NCBI RefSeq assembly: GCF_034439435.1
Contig: NZ_JAPCKJ010000008.1
Location: 1-64,000 of the forward strand
Origin: Sarcina sp034439435
GTDB taxonomy: Bacteria > Bacillota > Clostridia > Clostridiales > Clostridiaceae
Length of the DNA stretch: 64,000 bases
Direction: 5' to 3'
Positions 8,815-16,901 of the stretch are shown here, one piece after another (the stretch's first letter is position 1; each line of letters starts with the position of its first letter). Under the pieces are notes generated by a model. It did not search any database and was not told where the DNA came from. It was given only the letters and a program-made list of their open reading frames with translations. A program made the translations under genes and the position numbers.

Positions 8815-9321
8815 CTATTGATGTACATGACTTTTTATATATGATTTTACCTCTTCTGGACGAATATGAAGAATAGTTGCAAATTCCTCATTTAATAATT
8901 TCTCTGCAGTCTGCATAATCTCTTCATCGCCCTTACATACTTTTTTGCCATCTAATTTTCTCTTCTTTTTATCTAAATATATACTTCTTATCAAGGTAAT
9001 TAAATCATCACAATTCCCGCTTTTAAGCATTGATTTAAATTGTTCATTCCTTTGCTTATCATCTTTTATCCATAAGGTTTCCTTATTAGGTATATCATTT
9101 ATCAATGAATCTACATCATCCTTGGAAAGTATTTCTCTCATAGAAATCTTCTTATTATCAACAGGAATCTTAATTACTGTATTTTTAGAATAACTAGAAT
9201 AAATAGGATTTAATACGTAATATTCTTTTTCTATATTATTAATAATAGCTTCTTTAGTAATATCTATAACTTTACAAACTCCAACAGTTCCATACATTAT
9301 ATAATCATTAATTTTAAACAA
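8815..9321 (-). CDS. CarD-like transcriptional regulator
   Basis: 168 residues, the usual length for the CarD/CdnL family. The N-terminal domain (about 1-65; FKINDYIMYGTVGVCKVIDI, then YYVLNPIY) is the RNA-polymerase-interacting module shared with the transcription-repair factor Mfd. The remainder is helical and ends in DEEIMQTAEKLLNEEFATIL, matching the C-terminal DNA-binding half of the family. It is expected to bind RNA polymerase beta and stabilise open complexes at selected promoters. The start is a TTG with the ribosome site AGAAGGTGA eight bases upstream. It is monocistronic with its own terminator. Confidence 0.88.
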   Translation of the reverse strand: MFKINDYIMYGTVGVCKVIDITKEAIINNIEKEYYVLNPIYSSYSKNTVIKIPVDNKKISMREILSKDDVDSLINDIPNKETLWIKDDKQRNEQFKSMLKSGNCDDLITLIRSIYLDKKKRKLDGKKVCKGDEEIMQTAEKLLNEEFATILHIRPEEVKSYIKSHVHQ

Positions 9322-9421
9322 TAAAATTTCACCTTCTTTAAATTAAAATTTTGCTCTCATTGCACCATTAACACATTGCACTTTTAATTCAAGTAGTTAG
9401 CAATTATACTTTTCTAAAATA

Positions 9422-9464
9422 AAAAAAGTAGTTTTAACAACTGGAATTACGTCATTAAAACTAC
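9422..9464 (-). terminator. Terminator after the acetyltransferase gene
   Basis: GTAGTTTTAA and TTAAAACTAC arms with a 17-base loop; on the minus strand the stem is followed by a run of seven T. It lies about 85 bases after the maa-like stop. Confidence 0.85.
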
Positions 9465-9549
9465 ACACTGTATAATTCTATTTTACCATATTAAAAATTT
9501 TTAGTGTAAGTAAATATTTTTATTTAATAATTTTTATATGGAAAATCTC

Positions 9550-10164
9550 TTATTCAATGTCAATTTTCATATATTTATAATAATACTTCATATCATTTTC
9601 ATTGATTTCTCTTAAGACTCTACATGGATTTCCAACTGCAACTACATTGGCTGGAATATCTTTCGTAACCACACTCCCTGCTCCAATCACCGAATTATCA
9701 CCAATATGAATTCCTGGAAGTATTACAGCACCTGCACCAATCCAAACATTATTTCCTATGTGAATAGAAACATTATATTGAGCTTGTTTACTTCTTAATT
9801 CTGGGTGTATAGGATGTGTTCCTGCTGATACAGTAACATTTGGACCAAATAAAACATTATTTCCAACGAATATATCACAATCATCAACCATTGTTAAATT
9901 GAAATTTGCATAAACATCATTACCAAAATGTACATTCTTACCACCCCAATTAGCATGAAAAGGAGGTTCTATATAACAGTTTTCTCCTATCTCAGCAAAC
10001 ATCTTCTTTAGCATTTTATTTCTTTTATCCTGTTCAGAAGGACGTGTTTGATTAAAATCATAAAGTAACTCTAAACATTTCATCTGTTCATTCATTAATT
10101 CCTCATCATTACAATAATAAAGCTTTTGACCGTACATTCTTTCCCTTATTTCTTTTAACCTCAT
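9550..10164 (-). CDS. maa: Maltose/galactoside O-acetyltransferase family protein
   Basis: 204 residues. The N-terminal helical Mac domain (MRLKEIRERMYGQKLYYCNDEELMNEQ) precedes a left-handed beta-helix of hexapeptide repeats (INIGNNVWIGAGAVILPG, then IGDNSVIGAGSVVTKDIPANVVAVGNPCRVLREI). GTHPIHPELR contains the catalytic His of the LacA/Maa/NodL group. It transfers acetyl from acetyl-CoA to a sugar hydroxyl; the exact sugar cannot be told from sequence. An ATG nine codons upstream lies before the ribosome site; AAAAGGAGA sits six bases before the chosen ATG. It is monocistronic. Confidence 0.9.
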   Translation of the reverse strand: MRLKEIRERMYGQKLYYCNDEELMNEQMKCLELLYDFNQTRPSEQDKRNKMLKKMFAEIGENCYIEPPFHANWGGKNVHFGNDVYANFNLTMVDDCDIFVGNNVLFGPNVTVSAGTHPIHPELRSKQAQYNVSIHIGNNVWIGAGAVILPGIHIGDNSVIGAGSVVTKDIPANVVAVGNPCRVLREINENDMKYYYKYMKIDIE

Positions 10165-10319
10165 AATGATTCTCCTTTTTCGATAATGCATAATATAATT
10201 CCCAATATTAATTATAGACTATATATAATTTCTAAATATATAAGCAATTATATTAGTTAATAAAATTTAATTAACTATTCTTACCTAAATTAATATATTT
10301 ATATTATAACTTATTTGAG

Positions 10320-11504
10320 GTGATTAATATTTATATAAATTCAATAATGTATGATTATTCTAAGGAACAATTGACTTTTGAACTATTAAAATTTTATGAA
10401 GAATGGAAAAATCGTTATTTAATTACTGTTAAAGATTCTTCTCCTACTAAAGAATATCTTTTTTATACTCTTGATCAACCTACTACTAACAATGCAGTTA
10501 CTTGCTCTGAAGCTATGGGATATGGAATGGTCATTTTCCCTATTATGTACAAGTTTGATAAATTCGCTAAAGAACATTTCACTAATATTTATAATTTCAT
10601 AAAATCATATCCTAGTTTTTATAATAAAAATTTAATGGCGTGGCAACAAATTATGGACTCTAATGGCAATATAGTAAATAGCGAACCCGAAACTTCCTCT
10701 GCTACTGATGGAGATATGGATATAAGCTATGGATTATTAATTGCAGATAAATTATGGAGAAAACTTGATAAAATTGATTATAAATACGAGGCTGTTAAAA
10801 GAATTCAAGCCTTAATGGATAGCTGCGTTGATAAAGATGATTATATTTTAAACTTAGGTGATTGGGTTACTGGATTAACTAACAGTACATTTAAAGGTGT
10901 GACCAGAAGCTCTGATTTTATGCTTTATAGCCTTAGATCATTTGTTAAAGCTGATACTAAAAACTCAAAAAAATGGAATTTAGTAATTACTAGAATACAA
11001 AAAATTATTAACAGCCAAATGAAAAGAGAAAGCAAGGATAATGGACTTATGCCAGATTTTTTTATTAAAGAAAAAGGTGTTTTTATAGCTCCTAATACAA
11101 AAATATTAGAATCCATGCATGATGGGGATTATTATTTTAATAGTGCTAGAATACCTTGGAGGTATTCTATGGATTCAATCTTAAATAAAAAAATCTCTAT
11201 TTCAAAACAATTATCTATCCTCAACAAATGGATAATAAAAACTACAAATACTACTCCTGAAAACATTGTTTCAGGATACTATTTAAGAAATGGTCCTCCT
11301 GGCCAACCTTTTGGTACCTCTAATGATTTATCATTTGTAGCACCATTTCTTGTATTATCACTCCTACAAAAGGATAATCCTAATTGGACAACTAATCTTT
11401 GGAACCATATATTATCTATACCCCTTGAATCCTCAACTTTCTTTGGTAATACTTTGAAACTTATGGCTATGATAGTTGCTACAGGAAATTGGATTTCTCC
11501 ATAA
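10320..11504 (+). CDS. Family 8 glycoside hydrolase without a signal peptide
   Basis: 394 residues in the longest frame. TCSEAMGYGM (near residue 60) carries the GH8 general-acid Glu, and SSATDGDMDISYGLLIADKLW (near 130) carries the conserved Asp and DGDxDIaY block, so the (alpha/alpha)6 barrel active site is present. GH8 enzymes cut beta-1,4 glucans, xylans, chitosan or exopolysaccharide, and are normally secreted. Here there is no signal peptide: the N-terminus runs MINIYINSIMYDYSKEQLTFELLK. The start is unclear. The longest frame begins at a GTG that sits inside the GAGGTGA ribosome site; the nearest well-spaced codons are ATT or ATA, and the first ATG is at 10347. Either the protein acts inside the cell or the secretion signal has been lost. 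Confidence 0.82.
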   Translation: MINIYINSIMYDYSKEQLTFELLKFYEEWKNRYLITVKDSSPTKEYLFYTLDQPTTNNAVTCSEAMGYGMVIFPIMYKFDKFAKEHFTNIYNFIKSYPSFYNKNLMAWQQIMDSNGNIVNSEPETSSATDGDMDISYGLLIADKLWRKLDKIDYKYEAVKRIQALMDSCVDKDDYILNLGDWVTGLTNSTFKGVTRSSDFMLYSLRSFVKADTKNSKKWNLVITRIQKIINSQMKRESKDNGLMPDFFIKEKGVFIAPNTKILESMHDGDYYFNSARIPWRYSMDSILNKKISISKQLSILNKWIIKTTNTTPENIVSGYYLRNGPPGQPFGTSNDLSFVAPFLVLSLLQKDNPNWTTNLWNHILSIPLESSTFFGNTLKLMAMIVATGNWISP

Positions 11505-11588
11505 TAAATAAAAAAATCTCTATCTTAGATTTAATCTTTTTTTATGAGATAATAAGATTAAATAAAATCATTAAGGAAGGTGATTTAT

Positions 11589-12326
11589 ATGACAAAGATA
11601 GAACAGCTGGCTGAAATCCTAAAAAATAGTGATAATATCGTATTTTTTGGTGGGGCTGGTGTAAGTACAGAATCTGGAATTCCCGACTTTAGGAGCTCTA
11701 ATGGATTATTCAATGAAAAGCTAAATATAACTTTTACTCCGGAACAATTAGTTTCACATAGCTTTTTTAAAAGATATCCTGAAGAATTTTTTAATTTTTA
11801 TAAGGCTAAACTTATATATCCTGATGCTGAACCTAATGGAGCTCATATTGCCTTAGCTAAGCTTGAAGAAATGGGAAAATTAAAGGCTATAGTTACTCAA
11901 AACATAGATGGTCTTCATCAAAGGGCTGGAAGTAAAAATGTTTTTGAACTTCACGGATCAGTTCTTAGAAACTACTGTATGGATTGCCATGCTTTCTATG
12001 ACGAAAATTTCATACTAGATTCAAAAGGAGTTCCTACTTGTACTAAGTGTGGAGGAATAGTTAAACCTGATGTGGTTTTATATGAAGAGCCTTTATATGA
12101 TAATGTTATTAGAGGTGCTGTTGATGCTATTTCTAAGGCAGATACGCTTATAATAGGTGGAACTTCCCTAGTTGTTTATCCTGCAGCAGGACTTATTAAC
12201 TATTTTAGAGGAAAGAATTTAGTTTTAATAAATAAAAGTTCTACTTCTGCAGACTCTAAGGCAGGTTTAGTTATTAATGACTCTATAGGTAATGTTTTAA
12301 ATGAAGCCGTTAAAACTATAGAATAA
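11589..12326 (+). CDS. cobB: Sirtuin NAD-dependent protein deacylase
   Basis: 245 residues. NAD-binding GGAGVSTESGIPDFRSSNGLF (near 21), TQNIDGLHQRAG (near 102) and the catalytic His in ELHGS (near 124) are present, followed by a four-Cys zinc site (CMDC ... CTKC). GTSLVVYPAAGL closes the Rossmann fold. It removes acyl groups from lysines using NAD and releases O-acyl-ADP-ribose; bacterial targets include acetyl-CoA synthetase. The frame is open to a GTG three codons upstream, but GGAAGGTGA overlaps that codon and points to the ATG used here. It is a single-gene unit downstream of the GH8 gene, with no clear terminator between them. Confidence 0.95.
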   Translation: MTKIEQLAEILKNSDNIVFFGGAGVSTESGIPDFRSSNGLFNEKLNITFTPEQLVSHSFFKRYPEEFFNFYKAKLIYPDAEPNGAHIALAKLEEMGKLKAIVTQNIDGLHQRAGSKNVFELHGSVLRNYCMDCHAFYDENFILDSKGVPTCTKCGGIVKPDVVLYEEPLYDNVIRGAVDAISKADTLIIGGTSLVVYPAAGLINYFRGKNLVLINKSSTSADSKAGLVINDSIGNVLNEAVKTIE

Positions 12327-12424
12327 TTTCTTGGTTATATTTAAACATGTAACTTTTAGGTTTATAAATTCTTAATTTACTTATATTGATATATATTTAA
12401 TTACAAATATTATTTAGAACTTAA

Positions 12425-12481
12425 TTAAGACTGTGTTTTAAACTATTTTAAAATCAAGATATACTTAAAACATAGTCTTAA
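12425..12481. repeat. Inverted repeat of the GGCTRTGTTTTAA family, short copy
   Basis: Seventeen-base arms TTAAGACTGTGTTTTAA and TTAAAACATAGTCTTAA pair with a single G.T position across 23 bases. It may also stop transcription of the sirtuin gene, about 100 bases upstream. It sits in the 351-base spacer between convergent genes. Confidence 0.75.
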
Positions 12482-12589
12482 TTCAAAGAAATATTATTAA
12501 GTATATTTTAGAAGTTGAGAATTTCATATGATTACTCAAAAAATTATAAGTCAGAAAAAAGTATTAAAGTTTAATTCTTATTAATAAAA

Positions 12590-12620
12590 AAGCGGACTAT
12601 CATTAAAATAATAGTCCACT
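12590..12620 (-). terminator. Terminator after the CotF-like pair
   Basis: GGACTAT (12594-12600) and ATAGTCC (12611-12617) with A/C-G flanks form a stem; on the minus strand it runs into GCTTTTTTATT. It follows the 82-residue CotF-like gene by about 60 bases. Confidence 0.8.
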
Positions 12621-12677
12621 TAAATTCTATTCAATTAACTTCTATGTACTATTTCCAGTTACATAGTTTTTTTATTT

Positions 12678-12926
12678 CTATCCTTGAGAAACTTGTTGTT
12701 TTACAGTTGAAATCTCTTCTGGAGTTGCTGGTTGAGCTGGAATATAATATCCTTTTTCTTTTGCAACTTTGAAAAGAGCATATTGACGTACTTCATCTTG
12801 ATTTCTCATGTTTTGTATTGTTTCTCTTAATTGTTGATTCTCACATTGAGCAATTACGCTTCCATATCCTGCTAAACTAGCATTTATTCCAGCGAGATAA
12901 TCATTTATCACTTCTTTTTCTTGCAT
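12678..12926 (-). CDS. CotF-family spore coat-like protein
   Basis: 82 residues. LNDYLAGINASLAGYGSVIAQCENQQLRETIQNMRNQDE-type sequence matches the short CotF/YhcQ coat family: a two-helix region with a conserved Gln/Asn-rich turn, followed by YALFKVAKEKGYYIPAQPAT, the usual aromatic/Pro C-terminus. The product is expected to be a spore coat or forespore component, made late in sporulation. It is the second gene of a pair 12 bases after another CotF-like gene; a ribosome site AGGAGG precedes the ATG. I cannot see a recognisable sigma-E or sigma-K promoter with confidence. Confidence 0.85.
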   Translation of the reverse strand: MQEKEVINDYLAGINASLAGYGSVIAQCENQQLRETIQNMRNQDEVRQYALFKVAKEKGYYIPAQPATPEEISTVKQQVSQG

Positions 12927-12938
12927 CTTAAATTCCTC

Positions 12939-13124
12939 CTATCCTAAAAATGTCATTAACTTTTCTTTACTTGCTTTTGCATCGTCAGCATCTTTGTTTA
13001 ACATGTTTTTTAATTGTTGATCATTACATTGTTGTGAATAATCTCTAAGTTTCTTTTCAATTGTACAATGAGCTCCAATTAAATGACGAAGATTTTGTAA
13101 TTCTAATTCATTTAGATTAGCCAT
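12939..13124 (-). CDS. Small CotF-like protein
   Basis: 61 residues. ELELQNLRHLIGAHCTIEKKLRDYSQQCNDQQLKNMLNKDADDAKASKEKLMTFL corresponds to the single helical hairpin of the CotF family and parallels the neighbouring 82-residue gene, so the two probably arose by duplication or work as partners in the coat. The ATG follows TTAGGAGG at good spacing. First gene of the pair; the promoter should lie in the 170-base spacer before the divergent SH3-domain gene. Confidence 0.82.
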   Translation of the reverse strand: MANLNELELQNLRHLIGAHCTIEKKLRDYSQQCNDQQLKNMLNKDADDAKASKEKLMTFLG

Positions 13125-13301
13125 AATAATTCCTCCTAACGTGTCAATTTTCCTTATTATTTTAAGCTCTTTTTTAAATTTTATTCCTTTTAATTATTTT
13201 ATTTTTTTACAATAAATGTATTTTTGTTTTTTAAAAATTTATGTAATTAATCCTATCTACTTAAAATATATTATATTAAACACTATTTTAAGGAGATTTT
13301 A

Positions 13302-13760
13302 ATGCTTACTTTTTTTTGTTTTCTTATAATCCTAGTAACTCTAGGTGCATTAGGATTTGTATTATATCAATGTAATATTAAATTTACTGAGTATAAAAGA
13401 CAAATTTTAACCCTGAACAATCAAATTTCAAAATATAAATCAACTACCTATAACAAAACAAATAATGGAAACAAGAAAAACTTAATAATAAATTTTAGTC
13501 AACCTGAATTTAAATATGGTATTACACTTCCATATACATCAATTTTTATAGCTCCATCTACAGATTCTCTAGTAATAAATAGATTAAAAGAAAAATCTCA
13601 TGTTAAAATTATAGATGAGGCTGAAATTAATAATGAAATCTGGTACTACTCTTTACTTAATACAGAGTCGAAAATAAATTGTAATGGCTGGATTAAAAAG
13701 ACACAATTTTCTATGCTTATGGAAGATAGTAATACGTTCTTGTATGATAAGCATGACTAA
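13302..13760 (+). CDS. Membrane-anchored SH3-like domain protein
   Basis: 152 residues. One N-terminal membrane segment (about 3-22) is followed by a short helical stretch and an SH3b-like domain (about 65-140): PYTSIFIAPSTDSLVINRLKEKSHVKIIDEAEINNEIWYYSLLN...CNGWIKKTQF shows the spacing of bacterial SH3 folds with the final Gly-Trp-Ile. Such domains often bind peptidoglycan or cell-surface partners. No catalytic domain is attached. The ATG follows TTAAGGAG. It is divergent from the CotF pair and ends at a bidirectional terminator shared with the cpsB-like gene. Confidence 0.72.
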   Translation: MLTFFCFLIILVTLGALGFVLYQCNIKFTEYKRQILTLNNQISKYKSTTYNKTNNGNKKNLIINFSQPEFKYGITLPYTSIFIAPSTDSLVINRLKEKSHVKIIDEAEINNEIWYYSLLNTESKINCNGWIKKTQFSMLMEDSNTFLYDKHD

Positions 13761-13811
13761 CTAAAAAAATACACTTAAAATCAACATCCACCTAAAATAT
13801 TGCCAAATATA

Positions 13812-13860
13812 AAAGAGTAACATCAATTAAATTTTAAAACTTAATTGATGTTACTCTTTA
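13812..13860. terminator. Bidirectional terminator between convergent genes
   Basis: Nineteen-base perfect arms (AAAGAGTAACATCAATTAA at 13812-13830 and complement at 13841-13859) with a 10-base loop; A run on one side and T run on the other serve both converging genes. Confidence 0.92.
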
Positions 13861-13867
13861 TTTCTAA

Positions 13868-14641
13868 CTATCTTTTAAAAAAAGAAAAAAGTCCTCGTTT
13901 CTTTTTCTTAACTTTTTGTCCTTGAAACTCTACTTTTTCGTCATTCATCAAAGCAAGCCCAGTAGCTTCAAATCTTTTGCTTGCTCCTCTACTTATTCTA
14001 TTAATCACTTCACAAGCTTCTCTTAAACTAGTATTTCTATTTCCATTACTATGAGCATCAGACCCTATAAAACTATATATGTTATTTTCCAAGAAAGTCT
14101 CTGCTGTTTTCTTTATTTCTTTTCCAAATAAACCTGTAATACTCCCGCCATTTAATTGAAATAAATATCCTTCATCAATAAATTGATTTATCTTTTCTGG
14201 ATCATTTATAAAATCCATATATCTCTCTGGATGAGCAATTACTGGTGTTATTCCTTTTATCTTAAGTTCATATATTGTATCTATAGCCTTCTGAAAATTT
14301 ATTTTATCCATAGGAAACTCTATAAGCATATATCTTGATTCTGCTAATGTTCCAATTTCATTAAGTTTATAATCCTCTAATATATAATTATTGAAAAATA
14401 CCTCTTGTCCAGGATAAATTTCAATATTTAAATTATTTTCTTTAGCTAATCTATTTAACTCATTAACTTTATTTTTTATACTACTATAGCTTTCTGTCCA
14501 ATAACCTTTAAAAAAATGAGGAGTTGCAATTATTTTTTTAGTTCCTGATTCTTCAGCTCTTTTTAACATTTCTAAAGACATCTCATAACTTTTAGATCCA
14601 TCATCTATATTAGGTATTATATGTGAATGTATGTCTATCAT
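13868..14641 (-). CDS. PHP-family tyrosine phosphatase, CpsB/YwqE type
   Basis: 257 residues. MIDIHSHIIPNIDDGSKS carries the first metal-binding His pair of the PHP domain; further ligands are seen in IATPHFF, PVIAHPERY and GSDAHSNGNR. This is the manganese-dependent phosphotyrosine phosphatase that resets capsule-synthesis BY-kinases. No kinase (CpsC/D) or capsule cluster is adjacent; the nearest envelope gene is the LCP protein 430 bases upstream on the same strand. The C-terminus carries a basic tail KKKKRGLFSFFKR, unusual for the family and possibly membrane-associating. An upstream in-frame start exists, but AAGGAGG lies properly before the ATG chosen. Confidence 0.9.
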   Translation of the reverse strand: MIDIHSHIIPNIDDGSKSYEMSLEMLKRAEESGTKKIIATPHFFKGYWTESYSSIKNKVNELNRLAKENNLNIEIYPGQEVFFNNYILEDYKLNEIGTLAESRYMLIEFPMDKINFQKAIDTIYELKIKGITPVIAHPERYMDFINDPEKINQFIDEGYLFQLNGGSITGLFGKEIKKTAETFLENNIYSFIGSDAHSNGNRNTSLREACEVINRISRGASKRFEATGLALMNDEKVEFQGQKVKKKKRGLFSFFKR

Positions 14642-14967
14642 GATTTTCCTCCTTAAAAGAAACACCTTAATTTTTCTATTGTTTTTCTTATTAACTTATT
14701 TTTCTTTTAAAAACTTAAATAAGGAATATAATCCTTCCTTAAATAAACTCACCCTTAGCTTCATTTTTACATGAATATTTTACCATAATATAAAATCAAA
14801 TAACACCTCTATGTCACCCCAGTATTTTACATATTAAATATTGATAATACATATTTTAATTAAATAAGAAACAAGAATTAATAACTGTATGATTAATATG
14901 TAAAAGTTTCTATAAAGATGTCTTTTATTATTCAAATCTTTTACTTTTATTAATTATATAAAATATT

Positions 14968-14994
14968 AAAAGGACTTTTTTAAAAAAGTCCTTT
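14968..14994 (-). terminator. Terminator after the LCP gene
   Basis: AAAAGGACTTTTTT followed directly by its complement, a nearly loopless palindrome about 75 bases past the LCP stop. The rest of the 426-base spacer up to cpsB holds only A/T-rich sequence and presumably the cpsB promoter. Confidence 0.75.
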
Positions 14995-15067
14995 TGTCTA
15001 CAGAATAAATAACTTAAAATACTTAATTTCTATTATATTTAGTTTTAAATTTTGATACAGATTCGAC

Positions 15068-15970
15068 TTAATCTAATTTATTCTCAAAAATATAGTTTTT
15101 AATTTCATCCTTTACAACTTCATTATCAAAATCCAAATAATATATTCCATTAACTTCTATGTTTTCTATATCCTTATCCCGTGGAAATCTAGCCTGCTCT
15201 AATCCATTAGGTATAAGTGTTGCAAAAGTGGTTGCCGTTGAAAGAACTTCACCAGTACCTAAACTAGTCTGTATATAAGGTAAAAACTCACCTATTATAC
15301 TTGGATACTCTTCTAGAGGAGTTAACTTTAATTTCTCAAATATAGAATTTAGTATATTCCTTTGTCTCTCAGTTCTTCTAGCGTCCCCTCCATCTGTATA
15401 TCTTATTCTTGCATAGGCTAAAGCTTGTTCTCCATTTAAATTATATACACCAGAAGAATCAACTCCATTAATAAAATCTACTTCATCTTCTTGTATGTTT
15501 ATATCTACTCCACCTAATTTATCAACTATCACAGGTAATGATTCCATTTTTACAGCCATAAAATCCTTTATATTAAGTCCAAAATTTTGATTTAATGTCT
15601 TTATAGCTAACTCTGCTCCTCCGAAAGCATAAGCGTGATTTATCTTATCCTTACCTTCTCTACCTGGAATTTCAACATAAGAATCTCTCATAATTGATGT
15701 TAGCTTTAATTTTTTATGCAATTCATCTATTGTTAAAATCATTATAGAGTCAGAACGACCTTGTCCATCTTCATCATCTATACCAAATAAGGCTATATTA
15801 GTTATATTTTTATTAACCTCTTCATTTACACCTAAGTTTTTTTCATCTAGTTGTATTTTTTCCATCTTTCCTATAAAGTTAGAAACACCCCACATTCCTA
15901 AACCTACAATAGCTAAAAACACAAAAAATATAGTTATAAAAGTTATCTTTATTATTTTTCCCTTACTCAT
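15068..15970 (-). CDS. LytR-CpsA-Psr (LCP) family glycopolymer transferase
   Basis: 300 residues. One N-terminal membrane anchor (about 8-30) precedes the extracellular LCP domain. FGIDDEDGQGRSDSIMIL with the conserved Asp, LTSIMRDSYVEIPG with the essential Arg, KINHAYAFGG, and ALAYARIRYTDGGDARRTERQRNIL with the second Arg block are all present. LCP enzymes move polyprenyl-linked teichoic acid or capsule polymers onto peptidoglycan. There is no C-terminal LytR_C extension. It is monocistronic with AAAGGAG before the ATG. The nearest genes (cpsB-like downstream, TPR upstream) are separated by long spacers. Confidence 0.92.
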   Translation of the reverse strand: MSKGKIIKITFITIFFVFLAIVGLGMWGVSNFIGKMEKIQLDEKNLGVNEEVNKNITNIALFGIDDEDGQGRSDSIMILTIDELHKKLKLTSIMRDSYVEIPGREGKDKINHAYAFGGAELAIKTLNQNFGLNIKDFMAVKMESLPVIVDKLGGVDINIQEDEVDFINGVDSSGVYNLNGEQALAYARIRYTDGGDARRTERQRNILNSIFEKLKLTPLEEYPSIIGEFLPYIQTSLGTGEVLSTATTFATLIPNGLEQARFPRDKDIENIEVNGIYYLDFDNEVVKDEIKNYIFENKLD

Positions 15971-16057
15971 ATCTTCACTCCTTTATTATTACATTTTATA
16001 AGAAATCTCTAAACGTATTTTTACAAAATTGGAAACTCTATGTTAAATAAAATAAAT

Positions 16058-16137
16058 AAGCTGTATCAAACTCCACCATAAAATAAAGTTTCAAATTATA
16101 AACCTTATTTTAAAGTGAATCTAATACAGCTTTTTTG
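16058..16137 (-). repeat. Inverted repeat of the GCTGTATCAAAA family, acting as terminator
   Basis: AAGCTGTATCAAAC and CTAATACAGCTT ends enclose paired AAAATAAAG/CTTATTTT-type arms. It abuts the stop of the TPR gene and on the minus strand ends in ATTTATTTTATTT, so it probably terminates the chaperone operon. It shares its ends with the long palindrome at 23.1 kb. Confidence 0.65.
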
Positions 16138-16884
16138 CTAAATATTATACTCTACATTTTCTTTTTTTAAGCTTTCAATCTCTAATCTGTTAAGTTCAAC
16201 TTCCTTAAGAAGTTTACTTATTTCTTCATTCTTATAAGCTAACTCTTCTTCATAAAAAGAATTTATCTTATAATTCAAAATCATTATCAGATTTAAAACT
16301 ACCTCAGAAAAAGTAAATTCTACTACTGGATCATTTTCTTTATAGTTATTACTTAATTTTTCTAAATCATTTTTTATTTCATAGTATATTGATTTTATCT
16401 TATAATTTGAATTATCACATTCTAAGGCGTTACTTATATTTTTAAAAGCTTTAGCATTATCATTTATTAGCATATAGAGCAAAGCTAATATTTCTTTTAC
16501 TTCTATTAACTCTTTTCTTTTATCTCCTATATCCTCTAATAAATTTATTGCTTCTAAATAATTTTTATTTTCTACTAAACTTAAAGACTCTATATATTCT
16601 TCCTTTATTAAATTAAATTCTTCACTATTTATATCATTAATAAATTCTAACGCTCTATTATCCTCATATGAAATTTCTAAACTTTCACTCCAATACTTTT
16701 TAGCCTCATTAAAATTACAATATAGATAATTTATTATTCCCAAAACATTTAGAGTATCTATATTTACATTTCCAGTCTTATGAATTTTTTCTAATAACTC
16801 TTCACCATCTTTTAATCTTTTATTTGCTACTAAATCTAAAGCCTTGTTATAAATAACTTCTAAAGCTTCTTCACTATTATTCAT
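16138..16884 (-). CDS. TPR-like protein, last gene of a divergent chaperone operon
   Basis: 248 residues, cytoplasmic. Helical repeats typical of TPRs run from about 5 to 165 (DLVANKRLKDGEELLEKIHKTGNVNIDTLNVLGIINYLYCNFNEAKKYWSESLEIS is the clearest pair). The last 40 residues (YKNEEISKLLKEVELNRLEIESLKKENVEY) form a coiled coil. It follows the Hsp70 gene directly, its ribosome site GGGAG overlapping the Hsp70 stop region, so cotranslation is likely. An earlier TTG start is possible, but the ATG is better spaced. TPR proteins commonly bind Hsp70 tails or present clients; an adaptor for this Hsp70 is inference. The family is not one I can name. Confidence 0.75.
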   Translation of the reverse strand: MNNSEEALEVIYNKALDLVANKRLKDGEELLEKIHKTGNVNIDTLNVLGIINYLYCNFNEAKKYWSESLEISYEDNRALEFINDINSEEFNLIKEEYIESLSLVENKNYLEAINLLEDIGDKRKELIEVKEILALLYMLINDNAKAFKNISNALECDNSNYKIKSIYYEIKNDLEKLSNNYKENDPVVEFTFSEVVLNLIMILNYKINSFYEEELAYKNEEISKLLKEVELNRLEIESLKKENVEYNI

Positions 16885-16901
16885 ATAAAATGCTCCCAAT
16901 A

